Assembly (NCBI GenBank): GCA_022360175.1 | Contig: JAKSDI010000124.1 | Span: 1 to 42,715 of the forward strand | Direction: 5' to 3' | From: Chitinophagales bacterium | GTDB lineage: Bacteria > Bacteroidota > Bacteroidia > Chitinophagales > Saprospiraceae | Length of the DNA stretch: 42,715 nucleotides | Part shown: piece after piece, positions 26,029 through 35,573 of the stretch | Numbering within the stretch: the stretch's first letter is position 1 | How the letters are laid out: the number at the start of each line of letters is the position of its first letter | Position numbers and translations under genes: made by a program | The notes under the pieces: generated by a model | Told to the model about the DNA's origin: nothing | What the model saw: only the letters and a program-made list of their open reading frames with translations | The model's database searches: none

Positions 26029-27888
26029 TTACAGCTCCAATATCATTACTGCTTTTGGAGGTATCGGAATGGTCTTTTCAATATTAATAGCCTTTCCAGA
26101 CATTACATTTTTGCCCATCTTTTTTCCGTCAATGATTTCTTTGAAACGGCGAGCATCCAGTTCTACGCGCTGTTCATTTTTATTAAGGGCAATCAAGTAT
26201 ATTTGATCGTCGGTATAGCGGAAGTAGACATAGGTGCCATTCTCTGGGGCAAAGTGTTTCATTTTACCAAAGTGGATCGCCTCCTTGTCCTTACGCCAGT
26301 TGAGCAAGGCTTTTAGGTATGCCTGTACATCTGCCTGCTGAGGACTTAGCCCGTCTCCTGTATAAGCATTCACCTCATCACCAGTCCAACCTCCTGGGAA
26401 ATCAGTACGGATGATGCCGTGATCACCTGGGTGCCCGTCATTGTCAATCATAACTTCCGTCCCATAATAAACCTGTGGAATGCCCCGGGTAGTTAGTAAA
26501 TATGCCATAGCCATAGCTACCAATTTGTAATCACCATTAAGCTGGGTTGTAATACGATCCATATCATGATTATCACCAAAAGTCATGATATTAAGAGGAT
26601 CAGCGTATACGAAATCATTAGCCAGGCTTTCATATAGGCGAACAAGGCCTTTGCCCCAGTCTTTATCATTTTCCGTAAGGGCTTTGACCAACATTTCCTG
26701 TAAAGGAAAATCCATTACACTTTTCAGGCAGGATTGATAACCATCAGAATTGATCTTGCCTTGTTGCCAATAAGCTACAATCAAAGGATTGGTACTCCAT
26801 TCTTCCCCAACTATGCTAAAATTAGGATATTCCTCCATAATCTGACAAGTCCAGTCAGTGAGGAAACCCTTGTATGGATAAGGGTAAGTATCCTGTCTGA
26901 TACCGCCTAGTCCCAGTGTTTCTATCCACCATATGTTATTTTGGATAAGGTAGGTTGCCAGATAAGGATTTTGTTGATTAAGGTCGGGCATCGTTGGAAC
27001 AAACCATCCTCCATTCATTATCGCTCTATCCACATCCGCAGCATATAAATCCTGATTGACGGTACGCTTGTGATTGGTAACTACCACAGAATCTAGCTGC
27101 TGGAAATTGACCCAATTCTTAAATGGCAAATCTTTCATCCACCAATGGTTAGAGCCACAATGGTTGACTACACCATCAAAAATCAATTGAATGCCTCGTT
27201 TACGTGCTTCATCCGCGAGCTTGATATAATCCTCCAATGTTCCAAAACGGGCATCTACTCCGTAATAATCGGTGATAGCATATCCATGATACGACCATTG
27301 GGGCATGTTGTTTTCCAGTAAAGGACTCGGCCAAATAGCTGTAAATCCCATCTCAGACAAATAGTCAAGGCTATTGATAATACCTTGGATATCACCGCCA
27401 TGACGAGCGAAAGGAGCTGCTCGGTCAATTGTCTTTTCTTCCAGAGCTAATTCTATATCATTGTCTGGATTACCATTGGCAAAACGATCCGGTGTGATCA
27501 GGTAAACGACGTCTGAAGCATCAAAACCTTCAAACTGTTCTTTAGGGCGCGTACGTTCTTTCAATTCATAAGTCCACTCCTGTGCTACGCGGCGCTTCTT
27601 TTTAAATTTGACCTCAAAAGAACCTGGTTTAGCCTGCGGAGCAATTTCCAGATCTATGAATAAATAATTAGGGCTATCCGCCTTGTGTACCTTCTGAATG
27701 CTTATGCCCTGGTAATCAATTTGTGGGTTCAATTCTCCAATGCCTTCTCCTTTGACCAGGAGTTGTAAATGACTGGATTTCATCCCCGTCCACCAATAAG
27801 GGGGCTCTACTCTTTCTATTTGTGCCTGCACACTCTCTAATAAACACACAAATAGCAGCGTCAACAGACGATAATGATTAAACCTCAT
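26029..27888 (-). CDS. Secreted GH13 alpha-amylase (cyclomaltodextrinase/neopullulanase type)
   Basis: 619 residues. The signal peptide is about 1-22. An Ig-like N-terminal domain (about 23-115, RVEPPYWWTGMKSSHLQLLV) is typical of the cyclomaltodextrinase-N subgroup. The GH13 barrel starts DVVYLITPDRFANGNPDND and includes region I DGVVNHCGS. Catalytic residues are D333 (GGIRQDTYPY, nucleophile), E362 (IVGEEWS, acid/base) and D442 (FGDNHDMDR, with H441). The small C-terminal beta domain ends PPKAVMILEL. It hydrolyses alpha-1,4-glucans or cyclodextrins in the periplasm or at the surface. No T9SS sorting domain or lipobox is present. No susC/susD pair or maltose regulator lies beside it. Confidence 0.93.
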   Translation of the reverse strand: MRFNHYRLLTLLFVCLLESVQAQIERVEPPYWWTGMKSSHLQLLVKGEGIGELNPQIDYQGISIQKVHKADSPNYLFIDLEIAPQAKPGSFEVKFKKKRRVAQEWTYELKERTRPKEQFEGFDASDVVYLITPDRFANGNPDNDIELALEEKTIDRAAPFARHGGDIQGIINSLDYLSEMGFTAIWPSPLLENNMPQWSYHGYAITDYYGVDARFGTLEDYIKLADEARKRGIQLIFDGVVNHCGSNHWWMKDLPFKNWVNFQQLDSVVVTNHKRTVNQDLYAADVDRAIMNGGWFVPTMPDLNQQNPYLATYLIQNNIWWIETLGLGGIRQDTYPYPYKGFLTDWTCQIMEEYPNFSIVGEEWSTNPLIVAYWQQGKINSDGYQSCLKSVMDFPLQEMLVKALTENDKDWGKGLVRLYESLANDFVYADPLNIMTFGDNHDMDRITTQLNGDYKLVAMAMAYLLTTRGIPQVYYGTEVMIDNDGHPGDHGIIRTDFPGGWTGDEVNAYTGDGLSPQQADVQAYLKALLNWRKDKEAIHFGKMKHFAPENGTYVYFRYTDDQIYLIALNKNEQRVELDARRFKEIIDGKKMGKNVMSGKAINIEKTIPIPPKAVMILEL

Positions 27889-27999
27889 ACGTTTAAATTT
27901 TAGTAATCTACTTGACGAGCTGAATAGGTAAGCGCCTGTAAACTAAGAAAAATTTGGGAATGTGAGAATGACTAGAGAATAGAAATTTAAGCTCTAGTA

Positions 28000-28326
28000 T
28001 TAAAAGCAGCTATTACCATAATTATAATCACATAACAAATTCAGATAAGTAACTCTTCCTGCTTTTGCCAGGACATTGTGAATGTAACTGCATGTTATTC
28101 GTTTAGAAGATAACTCTACATCATAAGTCCCTGGATCAGTAGTGAAACTATAGTTGCCATATTTATCTGTATATGTCTTTATGATTTGAACCCTGTTTTG
28201 GTATAATGTAATTTTCGCTCCGGCTAAAGGAGTGCCATCTTCTAAACGAACTTTCCCCATCAACTGAGTTTGAGCACTGATAAGTAGAGGTACGGCAATG
28301 AGTATAAATACAATTAGATATTTCAT
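28000..28326 (-). CDS. Small secreted carboxypeptidase-regulatory-domain protein
   Basis: 108 residues: signal peptide (about 1-19, LLISAQ-T) followed by one Ig-like carboxypeptidase regulatory domain (MGKVRLEDGTPLAGAKITLY, DKYGNYSFTTDPGTYDVELS). Five cysteines lie late in the chain, in the last ~35 residues, and may form disulfides. Such free-standing domains occur near TonB systems and cell-surface proteins; no partner is obvious here. It lies 112 bp upstream of the amylase gene on the same strand and could be co-transcribed with it. Confidence 0.75.
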   Translation of the reverse strand: MKYLIVFILIAVPLLISAQTQLMGKVRLEDGTPLAGAKITLYQNRVQIIKTYTDKYGNYSFTTDPGTYDVELSSKRITCSYIHNVLAKAGRVTYLNLLCDYNYGNSCF

Positions 28327-28431
28327 AGCTTTTTACCAAAGATAAAAGGCATTCATCTGAGGTGAAAACCACAAAATTACAATTGTCAGGCTTCTAAAAT
28401 AGATGGCTTCACTTTAATACAGTTACCTATC

Positions 28432-28580
28432 ACTAATCACTAATCACTAATCACCAATAATATAAAACCATCTAAACCTATTTACACCTTCCTAAACTGC
28501 AAAACTCCCCCAAACATGGGATGCAATAAATCACTTCTTCACCTCTAACTACATCACCTCCTCACCACATCACTTCTCAC
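28432..28580. repeat. G-poor dispersed intergenic sequence, copy 2, starting with a 7-nt tandem repeat
   Basis: CACTAAT-type units (TAATCAC period 7) repeat about four times at 28432-28458. A G-poor tract follows with CTCTAACTACAT (28543-28554) and TCACCACATCACT (28562-28574), identical to words at 19131-19142 and 19334-19346. It lies between metG and the small carboxypeptidase-domain gene; no gene is visible in 28327-28595. Confidence 0.55.
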
Positions 28581-28595
28581 TATATGAAAAACGTC

Positions 28596-30710
28596 CTATC
28601 TCACCACAAATCCATTACCCCATCCTTCTTTTGTTCCAACAAAAGTAAGCTTGCCTTCTTCATTTTCTGCCATCAGGATCATACCCTGAGATTCTACACC
28701 ACGTAATTTACGAGGAGCGAGATTGGCAACTAATACCACGGTTTGACCTGGCAAATCTTCGGGTTTGTAAAATTCAGCAATACCAGAAACAACGGTACGC
28801 TCTTCATTGCCCAGGTCAACGGTCAGTTTAAGCAGTTTTTTGGCTTTGGGCACCTTTTCTGCTGCTGTAATGGTACCCGTTCGTAAATCAATCTTGGTAA
28901 AGTCATCAAACTCAATGGTTGGTTTGATAGGCTCGCGTTCTGCTTTTTTCTCACCGGCAAGTACTGCTTCCAGCTTTTCCTTTTGAGCATTGATGATTTG
29001 CAGGCGACTATCATCCTTACGATCGATGACTTTTGCAAAAAGCAATTCCGGTGCTCCTATCTTATGGCCTGATGATACCAGTGCCTGCCCGGATTTAATA
29101 GCATCTAATGCCTTTTGTAAATCCCCATTTTGTAGCTCGTCCAGATTCAATAGCTTACGCAATTTAGGAGCTGTAAATGGAATAAACGGTGCTGATAACA
29201 AACTTAAAAGCCCAACTATTTGTAAGCAATTAAACATACATTCCTTGATGACAGGACTGTCGGGCTCTGCTTTAAAGAGTTTCCAGGGAGATACTTCCTG
29301 AAGGTAGGTATTACCCCAGGAGGAAAGCTCCATCAATGCTTGTGCAGCAGGACGGAAGCTGAAATGTTCGATTTCAGATGTGATTTTTTCAGCAATTGAA
29401 ATCGCTTCAGCAAGACCTTCTGCGAGGGGCTGTGTTGTTTCAGGGACTACGCCTTCATAGTACTTATTGGTGAGTACTATGACCCGGTTGACAAAATTAC
29501 CCAGGTTATCCGCCAGTTCTTTATCGTGGAAATCTACAAATTCATCCCATTTGAAGTCTGCATCGCGATTTTCCGGCATATTTCTGATCAATGCATAACG
29601 CAGCGCATCTTCCTTATTGGGAAAGTCCTTAAAGGATTCCAGGTATTCGTGTTGTTCAATTCCCCAACCTCGGGATTTTGAAAACTTTTGCCCTTCAAAA
29701 TTTAAGAATTGATTAGCAGGTACGTTTTTAGGCAGTACATAGTCACCATAAGCTTTGAGCATCGCAGGGAAGATGATGCAATGGAAAACGATATTATCCT
29801 TACCGATGAAGTGTATCAATTGGGTATCATCTCCTTTCCAGTAAGCTTCCCAGTCTTTCCCATTTTCCTTAGCCCATTGACGGGTAGATGAGATATATCC
29901 GATTGGAGCATCAAACCAGACGTACAGTACTTTACCTTCTCCTCCTTCTACTGGTACGGGGATACCCCAGTCCAGGTCACGAGTGATAGCCCTGGCATTG
30001 AGCCCACCGTCCAGCCAAGAAAGGCATTGGCCAGTTACGTGATTTTTCCATTCTTTGGGATTATGATGTTCATTGCCATCCATTTTGCCATTTTCTATCC
30101 ACTCACGTAACCAGGCTTCATGCTGGTCTAGTTTAAAATACCAGTGGGTTGTTTGTCTAAGTATTGGTGTTTTCCCGCTAAGGGTAGAACGAGGGTTGAT
30201 TAGCTCAGTAGGAGAGAGGTCAGAGCCACAATTTTCACACTGATCGCCATAAGCTTCTTCATACCCGCATTTAGGGCAGGTACCAATAATGTAGCGGTCG
30301 GCAAGGAATTGATTGAATTCCTCGTCATAGTATTGTTCGGAAGTACGTTCTTCAAACTGACCTCCTTTTTCATGCAGCTTAAGGAAGAATTCCTGCGCCG
30401 TTTCATGATGTAGTTGGGCACTGGTGCGATGGTAGTAATCAAAAGAAATACCCAGTTTTTCAAAGGTATCCTTATTGAGGAAATGATATTTATCGATAAT
30501 CTCCTGAGGAGAAATACCTTCTTTCTTGGCACGCAATGTAATAGCAGCACCATGCTCATCAGAACCACATACCCAAACCACATCTTTGCCCAGTAAGCGT
30601 AGGTAACGCACATAAATATCCGCGGGCAGATAAGCTCCGGCAAGATGGCCCAGATGCAGGGCACCATTGGCATAAGGTAAGGCAGAGGTAATCAGGTACT
30701 TTTTGCTCAT
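28596..30710 (-). CDS. metG: Methionyl-tRNA synthetase with C-terminal tRNA-binding domain
   Basis: 704 residues, full length for the long MetRS form. The Rossmann catalytic domain carries HLGH (19-22, the HIGH motif) and KFSKS (342-346, the KMSKS motif). The zinc knuckle has C145-PK-C148 and C158-EN-C161, four cysteines as in MetG1-type enzymes. The anticodon-binding helical domain (WKLF at its core) spans about 390-560. The C-terminal EMAP-II/Arc1p-like OB-fold (about 595-704, DFTKIDLRTGTITAAEKVPK and MILMAENEEG) aids tRNA capture. It charges initiator and elongator tRNA-Met. It is divergent from the T9SS cargo gene with 182 bp between starts. Confidence 0.97.
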   Translation of the reverse strand: MSKKYLITSALPYANGALHLGHLAGAYLPADIYVRYLRLLGKDVVWVCGSDEHGAAITLRAKKEGISPQEIIDKYHFLNKDTFEKLGISFDYYHRTSAQLHHETAQEFFLKLHEKGGQFEERTSEQYYDEEFNQFLADRYIIGTCPKCGYEEAYGDQCENCGSDLSPTELINPRSTLSGKTPILRQTTHWYFKLDQHEAWLREWIENGKMDGNEHHNPKEWKNHVTGQCLSWLDGGLNARAITRDLDWGIPVPVEGGEGKVLYVWFDAPIGYISSTRQWAKENGKDWEAYWKGDDTQLIHFIGKDNIVFHCIIFPAMLKAYGDYVLPKNVPANQFLNFEGQKFSKSRGWGIEQHEYLESFKDFPNKEDALRYALIRNMPENRDADFKWDEFVDFHDKELADNLGNFVNRVIVLTNKYYEGVVPETTQPLAEGLAEAISIAEKITSEIEHFSFRPAAQALMELSSWGNTYLQEVSPWKLFKAEPDSPVIKECMFNCLQIVGLLSLLSAPFIPFTAPKLRKLLNLDELQNGDLQKALDAIKSGQALVSSGHKIGAPELLFAKVIDRKDDSRLQIINAQKEKLEAVLAGEKKAEREPIKPTIEFDDFTKIDLRTGTITAAEKVPKAKKLLKLTVDLGNEERTVVSGIAEFYKPEDLPGQTVVLVANLAPRKLRGVESQGMILMAENEEGKLTFVGTKEGWGNGFVVR

Positions 30711-30892
30711 GTCTATATTTTAATACTTCTGTAAAGGAGAAGTGGTTGCTCTTCAAAAATGCGAATATAAGTATTCTACTTGTAGCTGCTAAGGATTATA
30801 GTGTATTGCTAACGTAGATAAGGAAAAATTGGTTTCTTTTAATTGAAGATGTGACTGTAATACCCGATCTTTGTACTCTTATAAAAAACTAG

Positions 30893-33712
30893 ATGATTAT
30901 GAATGCGCTCCGACTTTTACCCTTCTTGCTATTTGTATTTAATGCTCCATTATTTTGCCAAGACTTCAATCTGGGAGTATTGGATTTGAATGACGGAGAT
31001 GATGAAATTAAAAACCTTACCTCTGCATTAGGAAAATTATTCTTTGTCAAGAATGGAGAATTATGGGTGAGTGATGGAACAATCACGGGGTCGAATAATT
31101 TGGAATTCAGTACTAATGTGCTATCAAAGCAAACTGTTTTAAACGGGAAGTTGATTTTTAGAAATCATTACGGGAATTTATGTTCGACAAATGGTTCTAT
31201 CGGAGGGGCTTATGAACTCACGGATAGCCTATTAATTGCTGATATACCTATAGGTCGCGATAGAATTATTGATGGAAAATTATATTTTTTTGGGATGCAT
31301 TTATCCACAGAACAAAATTACCTGATGAGAACAGATGGAACTCCTGAAGGCACTGAGTTTTTGCTAACAATGGGAGAGAACGGCCTGCCATCTACAAGTT
31401 TTGCAATGCCACATCTTAAAGGAGTGCATGATGAACTATTTTTCTGGGGACTCAAAGAAGCTCCTTTACCTTTTGGTGAATTGGTGACAGAGTTATGGAA
31501 AACAGATGGTACAGAGGAAGGGACTACTATGATCGTAGATTTAGATACAGGCAATGATACTTTGCAAAATAATTTTTTGGAATTGGGATATTTCAATGAT
31601 CAAATTTTAACGAATAATTATTTTTACTCCTATACGGACTCATCTGCAACTATCGATCATATTGAAATATGGAGTACTGATGGTACTGAAGAGGGAACTA
31701 ATTATTTATTCGATGGGAATTTTTCTTCCTATATAACTCCAATAGGAGAAGAACAGTTTCTCTCATATACAGATTGGTTTATATTGAGTATAGGAAATAC
31801 TCTGACAAAAGAATACAAAGCCATACATGCTGTCGATGATAGTATTCAACGATTTAATTATGAACATACATTATTGGATGATAAAGTAGTATACAATCAG
31901 TATTCTCCAATAGGAGAGCTAAAGGGGCTTTGGATTAGTGATGTAACTACAAATGAAAATACTAGATTAATGGATTGTGAAAGTAATATAAATGCTACTC
32001 CCGGTTCATTATTATCTGTAGGAGACAGGATTTTTTTTAGCTGTTACTTGAATGGTGAAATCAATGAATTTTGGTTTACAGATGGTACTTTAGAAAATAC
32101 ATATTCAATTGGCACCTTCGAAGATATTTTTATTAATGCGGATGAACATATATTATACAATAATCGCCTCTATTTTATTGCCGAGAACCATGAATTCAGT
32201 AATACCATCCATTATCTGGAGCTTGAACCTAATCCCAATATTACGGGCATAGCTTTTTATGATCTTAATGAAAATGGTATAAAGGAGGAGGGAGAGGTAG
32301 GAATATCCCATATCCCTATCACTGCAGATGATGGACAACTTACAGTGGCTTATACTCAGGAAGATGGTACTTATCAATTCTCTATTTTGGATAGTGCAAT
32401 CTATCAAATCCGCTACCAAAATCAAAACCATTGCTGGGAACCTACCGCCTCTCCCTTTTACTATGAAATACAATTAGGAGATTCTGTATATCAGGACTTA
32501 AATTTTGGCTTTAGAAGTTTGCAGGGAGCAGAAACGGCTTATTTGGATGTCCAATCTGGTCCTACTCGTTGTGGTTTTACGGTACCATTTTGGGTAAACT
32601 TACATAATACAGGTTGCTTGCCAATTGAAGGAGAAGTACACATTCAATTGGATGAAATGCTTACTTTGGTGTCGTATGATGAGGACGAATTGACTGTGAA
32701 TGGCCAACAACTAATTTGGAGTTTTGATTCTATTACAGGTTCTACAAACCAGCAATTGCATTTTGAGTTGGAGATGCCAGGAACGGAAGCATTAGGAGAT
32801 ACTATCTTTCTGGAAACTACAGCCTATATCATTCATCAGGATTCTTTAATTGATGCGGGGACGTATCTTTATGAATCAGTGATTACCTGTGCCTATGACC
32901 CTAATGACAAACTGATTCGCCCTTCCCGCCCAGAAGAATCCAATAGTAATTACACTCAAATAGATGAGACACTATTTTATACCATTCGGTTCCAAAATAC
33001 AGGAAATGATACTGCTTTCACTGTACGCATTCTGGATCAGTTGGCACCTGAATTAGATTGGGAAACTTTCCAGCCACTTTCTGCAAGTCATGCTTATAAA
33101 GCAACGCTCTTTCCCGATGGCGAAGTAGAGTTTTTATTTGAAGATATTCTCTTGCCAGATAGTATTGTCAATGAGCCAGGCAGCCATGGTTATGTAGCCT
33201 TTAGCATAGCATTAAAAGATGGTTTGGAAGATTTTACAGCAGTAAAAAATACAGCTCGCATCTACTTTGACTATAATGAACCAATTATAACCAATACGAC
33301 CACCAATACTATTGTAGAGTATCTGGATTTAGATGAAGATGGTTTTTATTTCTGGGAAGATTGTGATGATGAAAATCCTGAAATCAATCCTTTGGCGGAA
33401 GAGATACCTGGCAATAATATAGATGAAGACTGCGATGGTGAAATTGACCCATTATCTGTAGATGAGATCACTACAGATAAAATTCAACTATTTCCTAATC
33501 CTGCTACGAATACGCTACAGCTAGTTTCACCTGCTGCACTATCCAGGATAGAATTGCTTGATGCTTTTGGAAGAACAATATTAACTGAGCAAGCCAGTTT
33601 GGCTAAATCATATGAAATAGATATTACTTTTTTATCGCAAGGGGTCTATTTTATAAGAGCTTATGACTCTAATCAAAACTTGATAGGAGTAGAAAAAGTG
33701 ATAAAAAGATAA
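30893..33712 (+). CDS. Multidomain T9SS-secreted surface protein
   Basis: 939 residues. Signal peptide ~1-22. Residues ~23-440 hold spaced W.(S/T)DGT..GT motifs (ELWVSDGT, ELWKTDGTEEGT, EIWSTDGTEEGT, EFWFTDGT), suggesting a propeller-like domain. An SdrD-B-like domain follows (about 448-535: GIAFYDLNENGIKEEGE), then a DUF11-like repeat domain (about 540-805: DPNDKLIRPSRPEE and TIRFQNTGNDTAFTVRILDQ). Residues ~811-855 are a MopE-like metal-binding motif (DLDEDGFY, DCDDENPEINP, NNIDEDCDG). The C-terminal sorting domain (about 865-939) starts LFPNPATN and ends EKVIKR. It is exported by the type IX system and probably anchored to the surface. The next gene starts 20 bp later. Confidence 0.9.
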   Translation: MIMNALRLLPFLLFVFNAPLFCQDFNLGVLDLNDGDDEIKNLTSALGKLFFVKNGELWVSDGTITGSNNLEFSTNVLSKQTVLNGKLIFRNHYGNLCSTNGSIGGAYELTDSLLIADIPIGRDRIIDGKLYFFGMHLSTEQNYLMRTDGTPEGTEFLLTMGENGLPSTSFAMPHLKGVHDELFFWGLKEAPLPFGELVTELWKTDGTEEGTTMIVDLDTGNDTLQNNFLELGYFNDQILTNNYFYSYTDSSATIDHIEIWSTDGTEEGTNYLFDGNFSSYITPIGEEQFLSYTDWFILSIGNTLTKEYKAIHAVDDSIQRFNYEHTLLDDKVVYNQYSPIGELKGLWISDVTTNENTRLMDCESNINATPGSLLSVGDRIFFSCYLNGEINEFWFTDGTLENTYSIGTFEDIFINADEHILYNNRLYFIAENHEFSNTIHYLELEPNPNITGIAFYDLNENGIKEEGEVGISHIPITADDGQLTVAYTQEDGTYQFSILDSAIYQIRYQNQNHCWEPTASPFYYEIQLGDSVYQDLNFGFRSLQGAETAYLDVQSGPTRCGFTVPFWVNLHNTGCLPIEGEVHIQLDEMLTLVSYDEDELTVNGQQLIWSFDSITGSTNQQLHFELEMPGTEALGDTIFLETTAYIIHQDSLIDAGTYLYESVITCAYDPNDKLIRPSRPEESNSNYTQIDETLFYTIRFQNTGNDTAFTVRILDQLAPELDWETFQPLSASHAYKATLFPDGEVEFLFEDILLPDSIVNEPGSHGYVAFSIALKDGLEDFTAVKNTARIYFDYNEPIITNTTTNTIVEYLDLDEDGFYFWEDCDDENPEINPLAEEIPGNNIDEDCDGEIDPLSVDEITTDKIQLFPNPATNTLQLVSPAALSRIELLDAFGRTILTEQASLAKSYEIDITFLSQGVYFIRAYDSNQNLIGVEKVIKR

Positions 33713-33732
33713 GCTAAAAGAAAACTAAAGCT

Positions 33733-34482
33733 ATGGAAATTAAATACTTTGACCTCAGCAGCTTAAGACGCTGTGATCAGGAATGGTCGAATATGAAGAA
33801 AATGGAAGGAGGGCGCCTTTGTGCTTCTTGTAATAAATGCATCATTGACTTTAGAAAAAAATCCTACCATGAAATAGCTCGTATACATGCTATGAGCGAA
33901 AATGGTGCTTGCGGATTGTATACTGATGCGCAATTAAGAGGAGAGCCATTGCCTCCTCCTTCTAAAAAGAGGTGGAAACCTTTCTTGCTTGCCCTAATGC
34001 CTTCTTTCTTTTATAGTGTTCAATATTCTTATGCTGAAGATACCCCCATCATAAAGGTAGAAGATAGTTTGTATTCGAAAAATGACACCATACCAGGTAC
34101 AGAAGAATCATCAAAAACTAGTCAGCCATTTAGTATTTCAGGAAGGGTTTTTGATGGGATTAAAGGTGAACCATTGATTAGTGCCGTCATATTTCTGAAA
34201 GGAACTAGTATGGGAACGATCACGGATACTTCAGGATATTTTCAGATTGAATATCTTAGAGAAGAGTTTGAAAAAGATTCGATAGGTATTGTGATTAATT
34301 ATGTCGGTTTTCAAAATAAAGAAATTAGCCTACCTAAAGAAAATGTATCGGATTTATATATAGAAATGTCTGAAGCTGCAACAATGACAAATTTTGTTGT
34401 AGCTTATTATCCTCCACAAAAACGTGCATGGCGGTTTATTACTAGCCCATTTAGAAAACTGGTTGGTTTATTTAGACGATAA
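33733..34482 (+). CDS. Cysteine-motif membrane protein with carboxypeptidase-regulatory domain
   Basis: 249 residues. The N-terminal cytoplasmic part has conserved cysteines C14, C30, C33, C36 and C60 in the pattern C...W..M.....GR.C..C...(I/V).DF, ending CGLYTDAQL. I recall this module from many Bacteroidota proteins with an attached carboxypeptidase-like domain; a metal site is likely. A membrane segment (about 80-98) follows. An outer carboxypeptidase-regulatory domain (about 133-220: GRVFDGIKGEPLISAVIFLK) comes next and the C-terminus is basic. It starts 20 bp after the T9SS protein, so the two are probably one operon; the pairing suggests an envelope role. Confidence 0.75.
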   Translation: MEIKYFDLSSLRRCDQEWSNMKKMEGGRLCASCNKCIIDFRKKSYHEIARIHAMSENGACGLYTDAQLRGEPLPPPSKKRWKPFLLALMPSFFYSVQYSYAEDTPIIKVEDSLYSKNDTIPGTEESSKTSQPFSISGRVFDGIKGEPLISAVIFLKGTSMGTITDTSGYFQIEYLREEFEKDSIGIVINYVGFQNKEISLPKENVSDLYIEMSEAATMTNFVVAYYPPQKRAWRFITSPFRKLVGLFRR

Positions 34483-34692
34483 GGAATAGGTGATTTATGG
34501 GTAAAAAAGCTCTTGCAACTTTTCTATTCCGATCTCTCTTGAAAAGAAGAGAACTGCATAGTAGTTACAGTGTCTAACTGTATATATTCTTTCAAGCCAT
34601 TAAAAATACTAAACTTGGATACCTCCTCACGCCCTGAAAGAGAGGTTGGATATTCCTGAAAACGCACTCTACATCTAATAAACTATAAAGAA

Positions 34693-35028
34693 ATGAACTT
34701 AGTAACTGAAAAAGAGAAGAAGGATAAGGCTCAACTTTTCGGAGTGCTTTATTTTCTAATATACCTTCCAACATTTGCATTCTTTGCTATTATTGCTATT
34801 TCTTCTATGTTTAATACTGTGCTTACTGGAGAATGGAATGATTATAACTCATTGTCGGTTATATTTTCAGCCTATTTTATTATAGTATCTGCTCTATATA
34901 TTTACTGGGCATTTAAATATAAAGGTGTAGTAATTAAAGTGGTCATACTTTCGACTACACTTTGGTTTCTTGGTTTAGTACTAATAATGATTAACCTGCT
35001 TATAGAATTCAGTATGATGAGATACTAG
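34693..35028 (+). CDS. Small three-helix membrane protein, unknown
   Basis: 111 residues: a short charged N-terminus (MNLVTEKEKKDKAQ), then three hydrophobic helices at about 16-38, 52-73 and 80-103, with a short tail. No family recognised. It may be an orphan; a possible hairpin (TCTCTT/AAGAGA near 34534-34551) separates it from the preceding operon. The gap 34483-34692 shows no other gene. Confidence 0.6.
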   Translation: MNLVTEKEKKDKAQLFGVLYFLIYLPTFAFFAIIAISSMFNTVLTGEWNDYNSLSVIFSAYFIIVSALYIYWAFKYKGVVIKVVILSTTLWFLGLVLIMINLLIEFSMMRY

Positions 35029-35399
35029 ATGAGAGATTGTTAATATTGACGTACTCATAGCTTGAATAATTAACTAATTCAAGTTGCAATATTCTTAACT
35101 TGAAACTGCAAAATGAAAAACGTTTAATGTGAAATGCAAAGGTGAGGGCAAAGTTTGATAGTCTCCTTTTGTATTTTTTATTGCTCCGCTCTACATTTTA
35201 CATTCAGGATTTGCAACTTGCGTTAACTATATATCTATAGGTCTAGGTACATCTAAAGAAACAGAAAAATACCAACAGGTATTTCTTCACCTCTGTATTA
35301 GGCATGCCTTGGTCATCCACATTGGGCAATATTGCTATCCTTTAATTCAGCCAGTACAACTTCAATTTTCAATTCAATGTTAATTTTCGGCATCTAATG
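35029..35399. other. First part of a 545-bp gene-free stretch
   Basis: No coding frame found. An 8-bp perfect inverted repeat TTCAAGTT/AACTTGAA lies at 35078-35104, and a 7-bp hairpin AAATACC-AACA-GGTATTT at 35267-35284. Either could end transcripts from the small membrane protein gene. The rest of the stretch holds the promoter region described next. Confidence 0.4.
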
Positions 35400-35462
35400 T
35401 TAACTAAATGTAAACTTTTGTTGTTTTCTATTTTACATTTAATTAACTTTAGTATTACTTTG
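35400..35462 (+). promoter_or_regulatory. 11-bp-spaced TTAAC-type repeats and -7 box (Pho-box-like)
   Basis: TTAAC (35400-35404) and TAAAC (35411-35415) are 11 bp apart. TTTAC (35432-35436), TTAAC (35443-35447) and ATTAC (35454-35458) form a second 11-bp-spaced set. TTACTTTG (35455-35462) is a one-mismatch -7 box, 112 bp before the ATG at 35574. Repeats of this kind at one-helix-turn spacing are typical of PhoB/PhoP-type binding. The repeats are seen; the regulator is inferred. Confidence 0.4.
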
Positions 35463-35573
35463 CAATCTATTTAATAGTTGCAAAGCCCAAAAAGCTTTAT
35501 TAAAGTATTCCCTAAAAGAGGGGAGGAAATAAAGCCGTAGTGAAAAATTTTTAGTGGACGAAAAACGAAGACG

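Noticed and set aside
28432-28458. CRISPR-like array
   Set aside because: The repeats are only 7 nt with no spacers; this is a simple tandem repeat. No cas genes are present in the window.
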